From Symbiodinium natans (Eukaryota; Sar; Dinophyceae; Suessiales; Symbiodiniaceae): 19,856 nt of DNA. Location: NCBI GenBank assembly GCA_905221605.1, contig CAJNDS010000623.1, forward strand, positions 82,501-102,356, written 5' to 3'. Below the pieces are notes generated by a model. It had not been told where the DNA came from and did not search any database. It saw only the letters and a program-made list of their open reading frames with translations. How positions within the stretch are numbered: position 1 is the first letter of the stretch; the number at the start of each line of letters is the position of its first letter. Made by a program: the position numbers and the translations under genes. Positions 8,144 to 16,155 of the stretch are shown in pieces.

Positions 8144-11100
8144 ATGGACATGATGCGGCGTCGCTCTGAGCCTGGACTGTCGCCCACGGCCAATGAAGCC
8201 GAAGGAAATCGTGGGGATGGGGGTGAAGATCGACAACAAATGGTACAAGCGCTGACAGATGGTAAGGAGGTTGCAATGATACAACCAACGCCTCAGGTGG
8301 AAAACGAAGTGGTTCCGGTTCAAGCAGCAAATCCTTTCTGGAGCGAGCGGGCTCAAGAAGAAACGAGACTTAGGCAATCAAGGCCGGCAAGTCTTCCCGC
8401 GAGCGGAGGGGATAGAAGTGGTGAAGGTACGAGGAGGCCGCCTTCGCTGCAAGATCTTTTGGGTCAGGAACCTGCACCTGTTGAGAGACCATCGTCAGGC
8501 TTAATGGGCCAAATGGAACGAGGTACTATTGGTGGAGTGCAAGCCGACGAAGAACTCATTCCTGATGTTAGTGGTGAAGAGCAAACTGAAGATATGGCGG
8601 TGGTAAAGCGTGCGCTGAAAGAGTTGCTTGTGCAAACAAAGGAGCTGGGGAACAGGTTGCATCGGGTGGAGGAGAAAAGCTATACCTCTGCTGCATCTGG
8701 GTCAGCTTCAAGGGCACGGAGCTCTGGAGTGGTGGACGCAAACACGGCATATCCTCTAGGAATGACTCCAGAGAAGCAGTACCTGCCAGGACAAGTTTTC
8801 TACACGGATGGTATGGGTGGTTTTTGGACTGTGTTGCCTGATGGGACATGGCTGCCTATTGAGGGCTACGACCTGCCAAAGGGTTGTGATCTTCAATCCT
8901 TGCCTGGGTCCAGGAAGGGGGATGTTCAAGTGGAGGATGAAAAAGAAGTGCCAATGATGCATGTAGCTGAAGGGAAGAAACCCTCCAGATTGCCTCCATT
9001 GAATTACCCCACGGGAGGTCCTGCAAGTGGTGGATATGCAAGTGGACCACCTGGTTTAACACATGTTCCGATTACTTCCGTGCCGTCAGGTGTTGATGGT
9101 TCTGCCGCACCTGTGGGGAACCAGCCCGGTTTTGTTTCAGCTCGGGAAACTGCAACGCAAGAGAACTCAGCAGGATCGGGTGGATATACAATGGTGGATG
9201 ATGTTCCGTATCGGTGGAAAATGGTCGCTGGGAAGTTGGAATTAGAAAAGGTTCCGCTCACAGCTGTTACGCCCGGTATAGGACATGGACTACCTCAAGG
9301 GCCTGGTGGTAGGGTCAGTTTACCTCCTGGAGCAGTGGTGCCACGTGGTATGCCAATCACTGGTGATAGTTCTGGAACCGAACGTCCGGAGGCTCTCGGG
9401 AAGCATGTGATGAGCCTTCCAACTTTGGCAGACTACACACCAAGCAATCCGACGGCACTGGGTGATTGGATCGCAATGATCGAACCAATGTTGTCTTCAC
9501 TGACAGATACAGGAAGAGTGTGGTGGCAATGCGTCTACTCAAAGGCATATCAAGCGTATGCCAAATGGTTGAGTGTTTCTCCGCTGGAAAGGTTGGGCAT
9601 CAAGGCTGAGCTGGAAGGGCTCAAGGTGGTTCAAACTGTGCATGTTTTGTTGGAGCAGAGAGCGGTGTCTTTGCTGCTACAGGCGATTCCGGAGAGATTG
9701 AAGACCGAGATCGTTTCCACTCGAATGTTGGGGTCAGTGATGATATTCTACAAATTGCTGACGGTCTACCAACCAGGTGGAGCAAATGAGCGCAGCACAA
9801 TGTTGAACTTCTTGGTGCAACCATCTCCAGCAACCTCGATCTCAGAGGCCATAAAGGGAGTGCGTCAATGGGCGCAATGGCGTTCCCGATTGAGGGAGTT
9901 GAGAGCGGCTGAGCCGGACGCTACCTTGCTTATCAAGGGATTGGATGGTTTGTCATCCGCGTTGCTGGCGAAACACCCTACGGTTCATTTCAGAGTGGCA
10001 TCCTTTCGGGAGAAATTGGGGGTGGACTACTCGCCGACCTCTGAAACTGCGACAAAACTAGCTGAAATGTTACAGGCAGAGTTTGAACTGCTATTGCATA
10101 GCGCTGGTGAACAAGAGGTGAAGCAGGACTCGGACGCCAAGAAAAAGGCCAGGTTAAACAAGGCCCAAAAGGGAACTGGTGACGAGACAGAGGAGGGTGA
10201 CAAAGGCAAAGGGAAAGGAAAAAGGTACAGCGGAGATGGTGAACGTCCTTTCTGTTGGATATATGGGAAGACAGATGCAGGTTGCAAGTTCGGATCCCGC
10301 TGCAAATTTCGCCATGACAAAGACTCCCTTGAGCGAGGAATGCCACGTGGAGATATTGCGGCGTTGCCTTTCAACCGTCATAAAAGGAGACGGCTGGCAC
10401 GAGCAAAAAGGGTGGTGGTACACCTATTTTCGGGGAAACAAAAATGGCATTTTCCCAGTCGGGATGTGGAGGTACTGGAGCTGGATTTGACAAAAGGCGG
10501 TGACCTACATAATTCGAGCGTCTGGAAGTATCTTCTGCATCTGGCGGCTGAAGGAAAGGTGGTTGCTGTGGTTGGAGGACCTCCATGCAGGACAGTGTCA
10601 AGGTTGAGAGGTGAAGACGGTGGTCCACCTGTGTTACGCCGACGCTGTGGGCCTGAACGGTTGGGGTTAAAAAGTCTTCCTTGGCCACATCAAGAATTAG
10701 CTCAAAAGGATGGTGTTTTACTTCTGAAGATGCTTTTCCTATATGACGTGGCGGTGCATTCAAGATGTGGAACTGCTGAAGTCATCAATGGGAGTTCTGT
10801 CTTCTTTGGCATGGAAAGCCCTGGGGACCCTGAACTCATAGGGAAAGATTTCTCTCAGAACGGCAAAACGGTCTTGAGTGCTGAGGATCTGGTGGATGGT
10901 TCTCAGGAAGGGCTCTCAAGTCCTACCTTCTGGAGTTGGCCAGAGGTGAAAAGCTTTTGTGAGCGTTATGGAATGTACGCTGCACATTTTGATCAAGGAG
11001 CATTGGGACATGCTCTGGTGAAACCTACGACTTTCCTGGTGTCTGATATGGAACTATGGGAATCGTTGGAACAGGTTCGCGTGGTTGTTCCGTGGTCAGC

Positions 11101-13549
11101 AACATTCGCTTCTACCCTGGAAGAGCGTATTGGACAATCCTCTATATGGGCGCGATGGGCGTTTGGATTGGTTAAAAGAATACGTCACAGGTTGGCACAA
11201 TGGTTGCATGAGAGCGATGCTGAACGGGAAGCTATGGTGTTAAAAAAGGAAGAACGAGAAGGGACGTTACGGAGGTTGACAGCTGAGGAGCGAGCTTTCC
11301 GTGACCATTGCCTAAGGGGGCATATTCCTTTCAGACGTGATTGTCAAATCTGTGTGTCTGCCGCTGGAAAAGAGCGTCGCCATTTGAGGCGGAAGCATGG
11401 GGATGCTTACACTTTATCATTGGACTTAGCGGGTCCATACAAGTGTTCAAAGGATGCTCACCAGCAGAAGCCACGACACGCTGTTATTGGTGTGTATCAA
11501 TTTCCAATGTTGGATCCCAATGTGGGTCGCCCTCCAGAAAAGGAGGAAGATGCGGATGAGGTGGAAGATCAGGTGGCAGATGAAGGTGCTGGTGTCGGAG
11601 AATGGTTAGGCGATGCAGTCGCTAACTTCGAGGAGGAAGACTCTGCGCCGGTGGAACCTGCGCCAGTTCTGGAGGCAGAGGTGTTGAAAATCCAAGCTTC
11701 TGAAAAATCCTGGAAGGAACTGAAGGACCACTTGACCCAACCTGTCCGTATGATCAACTTCGTTATGGTGGAGCCGATTGTGGACAAACAGCAAACAACT
11801 GTTTTGTCGGCAGTTCAAAGGATGATGGTGCGCTTGCAGAGACATGGGTATCCGGTGTTGAGAATCCACTCAGATCGAGCGGGGGAGTTTGTCAATGCAC
11901 GCTTCCGGTCCTTTTGTGAAACTCGTCTGATATATAGGACCACTGGTGATCCTGGAGTCCCGCAAACAAATGGGCGCGCTGAAGCATGTGTGGGTTTATT
12001 CAAACGTGGTGTCAGGTCGCTCTTAAAGGAGGCGCGACTCGGGCCGGCGTACTGGGCACTGGCTGCTCGCCATTGGTCAATGTTACGGTGGCAGAAAGCT
12101 GAAAGGGAGTTGGGGTTAAATCCTAAAGCATTGCTTCCCTTTGGTGCTCAGATTCAAGTCAAACGTCGTCCGTGGGAGTTGCTGGGTCCGGATGGAACAA
12201 AGAAAGGTCGGCAATGGGTCGATCGTACGCAGCCCGCGCTTCTTTTGGGTCCATGCGATGACCTACCTGGTGGTTATTGGGTGGAAGCTCAAGGGACTGC
12301 AAAAGATCCGGATGAACTGGTGTTATTTCCCTGCACTACGATTTTTTCCAATATAAAGGAACCGCCTGAATTGGAGCTGGAAGGGGTGGTAGAAGAACAG
12401 GAGCCTTCTCCTCCAGAGCATCGTCTCAAGGGGAAAAAACCGGCGCTTCGGTTCGCTGATGAGGAAGGTCCTCCTTTACCTCCGCCTCGCGATCCTCCAG
12501 TTCGCCATCGGTTGATGGAGAAAAGCCCGGCCTCTTCACTGCGTGGTCATGTGGGCTCCTTGCGCTTGCTCCGCAAGCGGGGGGAGAGTCCGCCCTTAGA
12601 AATTTTCGAGGATGACATGCAGGGTCTGGGGGAGCTGGAAGAAAATGCAGATGTTGAGGACAATGTTCCTGGTGATGAGTATTGGCCGACTTGCTGTTCT
12701 CCTCATGAAAATGCTTATTTGGTCTGCAAAAGTGAGACTGCTGGGGATGGAACACAGTTGGAAAAAGAAGAGCAAAAAGCCAAGTCAATGTATGAAAGGT
12801 CTATGTATGATTACGTGGACTGCGAGGAGCTTTTGGAAGGGATTGTATACCCAAAGAGGGTGAATCGAAGAGGTGGTATCAACAATTGGTGTACAAGTAC
12901 GCGAGCTCTGGTGTTGGGCCACTATACTCATGGCGGAGTGTGTGGTATTACAAAAGAGACTCATCGGAGACCATGGCTATGTCGTTATTTGGCATCATTC
13001 GTGAGGCACCACAATCCTGAAGCCAAATTTTCTGCTCTTCAGATCTCGTGCAATGCTCCGGTGTCATTGCATAGGGATAGTCACAATGAAAAGCATTGCT
13101 GCAATTATGTGTGTGGCTTTGGTGACTATAAAGATGGTCAGCTGTGGGTTGAGGATGAAAAGGTTTTAGAGGAAGGAGCTGAAGTGGTGGAGCAATCCTA
13201 TGGGAAGAAAGTCTTACCTGGAAAATTGGTGGATATCCACTGGAACTTCATGTCGTTCTTTCCGAGAAAACTGCATGGTCCTATGCCTTGGAAAGGGAAC
13301 AGGGTATCCTTGACAGGGTACACACCTGTTTTTATGGAGCGTTTGGGCTACAAGGATAGGTGCTATCTTCTCCAATGCAAGTTTCCTCTTCCAGAACTAC
13401 AAGCTGAAGAAGGTGAAAAAAGGAAATGGTTAAAAATGACGTTGAAAGAAACCTCGCTGGACGACCTTGCAGAGGAAGTCGACTACGCTGTGAAAAGCGC
13501 ATCAATGGGCTCTAGAGGAGCATTTGAGTATTCGACGCCTAATTGCTGA
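8144..13549 (+). CDS. ORF1 polyprotein: Gag, CCCH finger, methyltransferase-like, integrase, dioxygenase-like
   Basis: 1,801 aa. The start is the ATG in GCCATGG (8144), the first ATG of this long frame; the frame is open ten codons further upstream without another ATG. Residues 1-430 are low-complexity, with one Trp/Gly-rich patch near 216-245. Residues about 428-690 are helical and Gag-like. A CCCH finger (C704, C714, C720, H724; spacing 9-5-3) stands where a CCHC knuckle is usual. Residues about 757-1000 resemble a C5-cytosine methyltransferase. The integrase follows: zinc module H1055, H1060, C1067, C1070; core D1094, D1244, E1280 with exactly 35 residues between the last two, and an Asp/Glu-rich insert near 1126-1185. 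Residues about 1590-1735 resemble a 2-oxoglutarate dioxygenase. No hydrophobic-D-S/T-G-A protease motif is visible. The protein would be made from the genomic RNA and act in the particle and on integration. Confidence 0.9.
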   Translation: MDMMRRRSEPGLSPTANEAEGNRGDGGEDRQQMVQALTDGKEVAMIQPTPQVENEVVPVQAANPFWSERAQEETRLRQSRPASLPASGGDRSGEGTRRPPSLQDLLGQEPAPVERPSSGLMGQMERGTIGGVQADEELIPDVSGEEQTEDMAVVKRALKELLVQTKELGNRLHRVEEKSYTSAASGSASRARSSGVVDANTAYPLGMTPEKQYLPGQVFYTDGMGGFWTVLPDGTWLPIEGYDLPKGCDLQSLPGSRKGDVQVEDEKEVPMMHVAEGKKPSRLPPLNYPTGGPASGGYASGPPGLTHVPITSVPSGVDGSAAPVGNQPGFVSARETATQENSAGSGGYTMVDDVPYRWKMVAGKLELEKVPLTAVTPGIGHGLPQGPGGRVSLPPGAVVPRGMPITGDSSGTERPEALGKHVMSLPTLADYTPSNPTALGDWIAMIEPMLSSLTDTGRVWWQCVYSKAYQAYAKWLSVSPLERLGIKAELEGLKVVQTVHVLLEQRAVSLLLQAIPERLKTEIVSTRMLGSVMIFYKLLTVYQPGGANERSTMLNFLVQPSPATSISEAIKGVRQWAQWRSRLRELRAAEPDATLLIKGLDGLSSALLAKHPTVHFRVASFREKLGVDYSPTSETATKLAEMLQAEFELLLHSAGEQEVKQDSDAKKKARLNKAQKGTGDETEEGDKGKGKGKRYSGDGERPFCWIYGKTDAGCKFGSRCKFRHDKDSLERGMPRGDIAALPFNRHKRRRLARAKRVVVHLFSGKQKWHFPSRDVEVLELDLTKGGDLHNSSVWKYLLHLAAEGKVVAVVGGPPCRTVSRLRGEDGGPPVLRRRCGPERLGLKSLPWPHQELAQKDGVLLLKMLFLYDVAVHSRCGTAEVINGSSVFFGMESPGDPELIGKDFSQNGKTVLSAEDLVDGSQEGLSSPTFWSWPEVKSFCERYGMYAAHFDQGALGHALVKPTTFLVSDMELWESLEQVRVVVPWSATFASTLEERIGQSSIWARWAFGLVKRIRHRLAQWLHESDAEREAMVLKKEEREGTLRRLTAEERAFRDHCLRGHIPFRRDCQICVSAAGKERRHLRRKHGDAYTLSLDLAGPYKCSKDAHQQKPRHAVIGVYQFPMLDPNVGRPPEKEEDADEVEDQVADEGAGVGEWLGDAVANFEEEDSAPVEPAPVLEAEVLKIQASEKSWKELKDHLTQPVRMINFVMVEPIVDKQQTTVLSAVQRMMVRLQRHGYPVLRIHSDRAGEFVNARFRSFCETRLIYRTTGDPGVPQTNGRAEACVGLFKRGVRSLLKEARLGPAYWALAARHWSMLRWQKAERELGLNPKALLPFGAQIQVKRRPWELLGPDGTKKGRQWVDRTQPALLLGPCDDLPGGYWVEAQGTAKDPDELVLFPCTTIFSNIKEPPELELEGVVEEQEPSPPEHRLKGKKPALRFADEEGPPLPPPRDPPVRHRLMEKSPASSLRGHVGSLRLLRKRGESPPLEIFEDDMQGLGELEENADVEDNVPGDEYWPTCCSPHENAYLVCKSETAGDGTQLEKEEQKAKSMYERSMYDYVDCEELLEGIVYPKRVNRRGGINNWCTSTRALVLGHYTHGGVCGITKETHRRPWLCRYLASFVRHHNPEAKFSALQISCNAPVSLHRDSHNEKHCCNYVCGFGDYKDGQLWVEDEKVLEEGAEVVEQSYGKKVLPGKLVDIHWNFMSFFPRKLHGPMPWKGNRVSLTGYTPVFMERLGYKDRCYLLQCKFPLPELQAEEGEKRKWLKMTLKETSLDDLAEEVDYAVKSASMGSRGAFEYSTPNC
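10412..11155 (+). other. C5-cytosine-methyltransferase-like domain within ORF1
   Basis: HLFSG (residues 760-764) fits motif I, the AdoMet-binding loop. VGGPPCR (810-816) fits motif IV, with C815 in the place of the catalytic cysteine. FGMESP with E891 fits motif VI (usually ENV). A DQGALGH...KPT stretch (950-962) lies where the late motifs of the family sit, but the canonical Q-x-R-x-R of motif VIII is not seen. The domain occupies the place between Gag and integrase where copia elements carry the protease. Cytosine methyltransferases captured by dinoflagellate retrotransposons have been reported (from memory, de Mendoza and colleagues, 2018). Fold assignment is fairly secure; activity on DNA is inference, because this copy is divergent. 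Confidence 0.65.
12911..13348 (+). other. 2-oxoglutarate/Fe(II)-dioxygenase-like domain within ORF1
   Basis: The region has the order of motifs of the double-stranded beta-helix dioxygenases: HRD (H1643, D1645) for the HxD iron pair, GQLWVED (1665-1671) for the following strand, a distal H1711, and R1720 nine residues later, the usual place of the arginine that binds 2-oxoglutarate, then SLTGYTP. This arrangement is shared by AlkB, TET/JBP and related base or protein oxidases. I cannot tell which subfamily it belongs to. It is unusual between integrase and reverse transcriptase of a copia element. All four expected iron or cosubstrate residues are present, so an active enzyme is possible. Confidence 0.6.
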
Positions 13550-15887
13550 ACAGGAATGTTGCATTTTGGACGAGTTCCATGGATCGGCCAATGAGTCGAA
13601 TGAGGCAAAAGGATCAGAGACTAGAGAATGGCTGGTTAAAGCGAAAAGGGCTGAGGAACAGCTCTCGAAGTTTTTGGTCAAAGCAGCTCAAGTTCAGCAA
13701 ATGGTACAAGAAAATACCGCGCTTGAGGCAGCAGAGGAGGTTGAGTTTCTGCAAACAAAAACAATCCCTACACAAGAAGCCATGCAAGAGCTGGAAAAGT
13801 GGAGGGAATCATTGTCGGACGAGGTGACGTCTTTGGTAAAAGAGTTGGAGGTGGTGGAACCAACAACTCAAGAAAAGCTGGACAAATTGGCGGAAGAACC
13901 TAATGCACCGGTGATTGAGTACGTTCCCAGTCTGGTGGTGTTTACCCGGAAGCAAGGGACAGGGAGGCGACGTGCCCGTATCTGTGCATGTGGAAACTTT
14001 ATTTCGTCAACGGCAGCTACAGAGTATGAAGGGCCGAGGTCCCTCAGTCGTCACTCGCTGTACGCTCCTGGTTTAGATTCAACCACATTCAGGTGTCAAG
14101 TGAGGCACGCAGCATATATGGTGTGGATCATCGCTGGTTTAGACATTTCCAAAGCTTTTCTGACGGCGCCGATGAATAGGGCGCAAAGAGAAGGGCGTTT
14201 GGTGGTGGTGCAGCCCCCAAGGGCGGCGGTGAAATTGGGTCTTTGCACAAAGGAGGAGCGGTGGATTGTGAGAAAGGCCTTGTACGGTTTGGCCGAAAGT
14301 CCTGCAGCATGGGTGGAGTGGCGAGACCAACGTCTTCAAGGTATGTCTTGGGTGTCAAAGGATGGACAAGCAATGAGCTTTCAGAGGTCCAATGCAGACC
14401 CAAGTCTGTTCCTTATTATGGCACAAGAGAAGCCGGAAGGTGCAAGCAAGTTGGTAGGGACAATGGGTCTTTACGTGGATGATTTTTTGATGGCTGGGAC
14501 TATGACAGTGCTCCGGGAAGCCTTGGAACAGATCAGGAAGGAGTGGAAAACTTCTGAACCCGAGTTCTGTGGTCCAGGCTGTGGTGATGGATTCCTGAAG
14601 TTTTTGGGTGTCCAAATCTGGTACCGAAATGGCAGCTTCTTTCTCAACCAGGAGGATTTTGTGAGAGATTTGCTGAACCGAAGAGGGTATCAGATTGATG
14701 AAACTGGAAAAGGTAGTAACCTGCCAATGGTGAAAGAAACTCCAGGTGAAGAAGAGGAGGTGGATATTCCTTCCTTGCGAGCGGCTCAAGGTGCCGTAGG
14801 GGAGTTCCTCTGGGTGGCAATCAAAACTCGACCTGATTTGGCGTTCTGCACGAGCCAGTTGTCTTTGTGGACATCCCGAAGGCCGCGATTTGTGGTTAAA
14901 AAGGCTGAGGAGGTTTTCCGATACCTTGCTGCAACTCCAACGTTAGGCCTGACGTTCGGAGCAATCGCAACATGCGAAAAAGAAAGAAATGAGGTGTTGC
15001 GTTATGGACGAGGCGTCAAGGTGGTGGAGTCCTACGCGGATGCCAGCTTTGCAGCAGGTGAAAATGAAAAGAGCCACTCAGGAGCGGTGGTGGTGTGGGG
15101 TGACTGTCCAGTGATGTGGGCAACACAGAGACAATCAACGGTGGCTTTAAGTACAGCTGAAGCTGAATTACATGCGTCCATAGAGGGAGCAACGATGATT
15201 CAGTCGTGCACCCCTATAATTGCCGCTTTGGTTGGGACAGGTGAAGAATCGCTGCAAAAAGTGCTGTATACAGATTCGGTTTCAACGTGCTCGATCATTC
15301 AATATCCTGCTGGAAGCTGGAGGACAAGACACCTGAGAATTCGAGCAGCCGGTGTCAGGTCTCTGGTGGACCGTGGTTATATGGTGATAGCGCATCTTCG
15401 CGGTGAGTATATGATCGCTGACCTGTTGACCAAGTTGATGAGTGGACAGGTGTATGCAAAGCAAAAGGCACTTTGGGGTCTCCGACTGTTGGTACAAGGG
15501 ACTGACTTGAAGAGGGCCTCGCTTGCAATGGCGGTCATGATGGTGGCTGCATCTCTGCAAGGGATGGCAACTGGTGGCGAAGAAGTGTCAACTGCTGGTT
15601 TCTTTTGCTCGGAAGAAGGGGTGTGCAAGGTCGCCAACACATCTACGGTGATGGTTCTGGCTCAAGGTATTGAAATGGTTATCAACAATTCAGACCTTGT
15701 TGCGTATTTGGTGGCAGCAATTATACTCTGGGAATTGGCATGGTGCCTCTTTCGGCAGCTGTTTAAATGGCTGTGGATCAAGAAAGCGGTGGCTATTCCT
15801 GCGAGTGCCACTTTGTATACAACAGTGGGTGGGAACTGTATGCACGCAAGCAGTGACTGTGATGTTCTGCGATATTCACAGCCCTGA
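13524..15887 (+). CDS. ORF2: reverse transcriptase, RNase H and membrane tail
   Basis: The frame opens after a TGA at 13491-13493 and overlaps ORF1 by 56 nt, +1 relative to it. The codon at 13524 is TTG; the first in-frame ATG is at 13701, already inside a conserved-looking region, so independent initiation is unlikely and +1 frameshifting or an indel in this copy is expected. Residues (counted from 13524) about 25-120 are Glu/Gln-rich and helical. RT follows: LDISKAFL (D207, motif A), LYGLAESPAAW, and YVDD (317-320, motif C). RNase H has D506, the TAEAE motif (E546), D584 and D633 in the copia-type order. Residues about 724-752 form a hydrophobic helix rich in Leu and Trp. It copies the RNA into cDNA and degrades the RNA strand. 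The frame appears to break before its natural end (see the tail at 15884-15970). Confidence 0.9.
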   Translation: MSIRRLIAEQECCILDEFHGSANESNEAKGSETREWLVKAKRAEEQLSKFLVKAAQVQQMVQENTALEAAEEVEFLQTKTIPTQEAMQELEKWRESLSDEVTSLVKELEVVEPTTQEKLDKLAEEPNAPVIEYVPSLVVFTRKQGTGRRRARICACGNFISSTAATEYEGPRSLSRHSLYAPGLDSTTFRCQVRHAAYMVWIIAGLDISKAFLTAPMNRAQREGRLVVVQPPRAAVKLGLCTKEERWIVRKALYGLAESPAAWVEWRDQRLQGMSWVSKDGQAMSFQRSNADPSLFLIMAQEKPEGASKLVGTMGLYVDDFLMAGTMTVLREALEQIRKEWKTSEPEFCGPGCGDGFLKFLGVQIWYRNGSFFLNQEDFVRDLLNRRGYQIDETGKGSNLPMVKETPGEEEEVDIPSLRAAQGAVGEFLWVAIKTRPDLAFCTSQLSLWTSRRPRFVVKKAEEVFRYLAATPTLGLTFGAIATCEKERNEVLRYGRGVKVVESYADASFAAGENEKSHSGAVVVWGDCPVMWATQRQSTVALSTAEAELHASIEGATMIQSCTPIIAALVGTGEESLQKVLYTDSVSTCSIIQYPAGSWRTRHLRIRAAGVRSLVDRGYMVIAHLRGEYMIADLLTKLMSGQVYAKQKALWGLRLLVQGTDLKRASLAMAVMMVAASLQGMATGGEEVSTAGFFCSEEGVCKVANTSTVMVLAQGIEMVINNSDLVAYLVAAIILWELAWCLFRQLFKWLWIKKAVAIPASATLYTTVGGNCMHASSDCDVLRYSQP

Positions 15888-15970
15888 AGACGCTTTGTAA
15901 GCATTGCCTCAAGGATGGCTGGGTGGTGAATGCCGAGTTCCTTGGTGAGGAACGGGCCGCTGGAACGTGA
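15884..15970 (+). pseudogene. Frame-shifted continuation of ORF2, cysteine motif tail
   Basis: ORF2 ends with a C-M-H...C pattern (GNCMHASSDC) just before its TGA at 15885-15887. In the -1 frame the next codons encode LCKHCLKDGW and then run to a TGA at 15968-15970. Together they make a CxH...C...CxxC arrangement like the small zinc-binding motif found at the ends of various proteins. The simplest reading is a single-base indel near 15880 that removed the last 28 or so residues of the protein in this copy. A natural end with a chance CxxC downstream is the alternative. Confidence 0.45.
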
Positions 15971-16155
15971 ATTTTTCAAGTGCGAGGTGAAGAAATCCTC
16001 AACGGTAAAGGATTCGGCCAATGAGCTGAAGGTTCGTCCTGGATGACGTAAAACCATAATGTGCATTTCAAGCAGCTGGCTGCTGCCTAAATGGCGGTTT
16101 TTGGCCAAAGAACTGCACCTCCAATGCGTCCTAGGAAATCCTAGGACAGGGGGAG
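15971..16155 (+). promoter_or_regulatory. 3' untranslated segment with polypurine tract
   Basis: No coding signal on the + strand. AGGGGGAG (16148-16155) directly abuts the 3' LTR and is the expected polypurine tract for plus-strand priming. Just before it, TCCTAGGA occurs twice (16129-16136 and 16139-16146) separated by AA; each copy is its own reverse complement, so the pair can form a hairpin. Confidence 0.7.

Noticed and set aside
9506-9514. D-T-G triplet (residues 455-457) as a retroviral-type protease active site
   Set aside because: It lies inside the Gag-like region and is followed by Arg and Trp, without the hydrophobic residues before it or the Ala after it that the protease motif needs.
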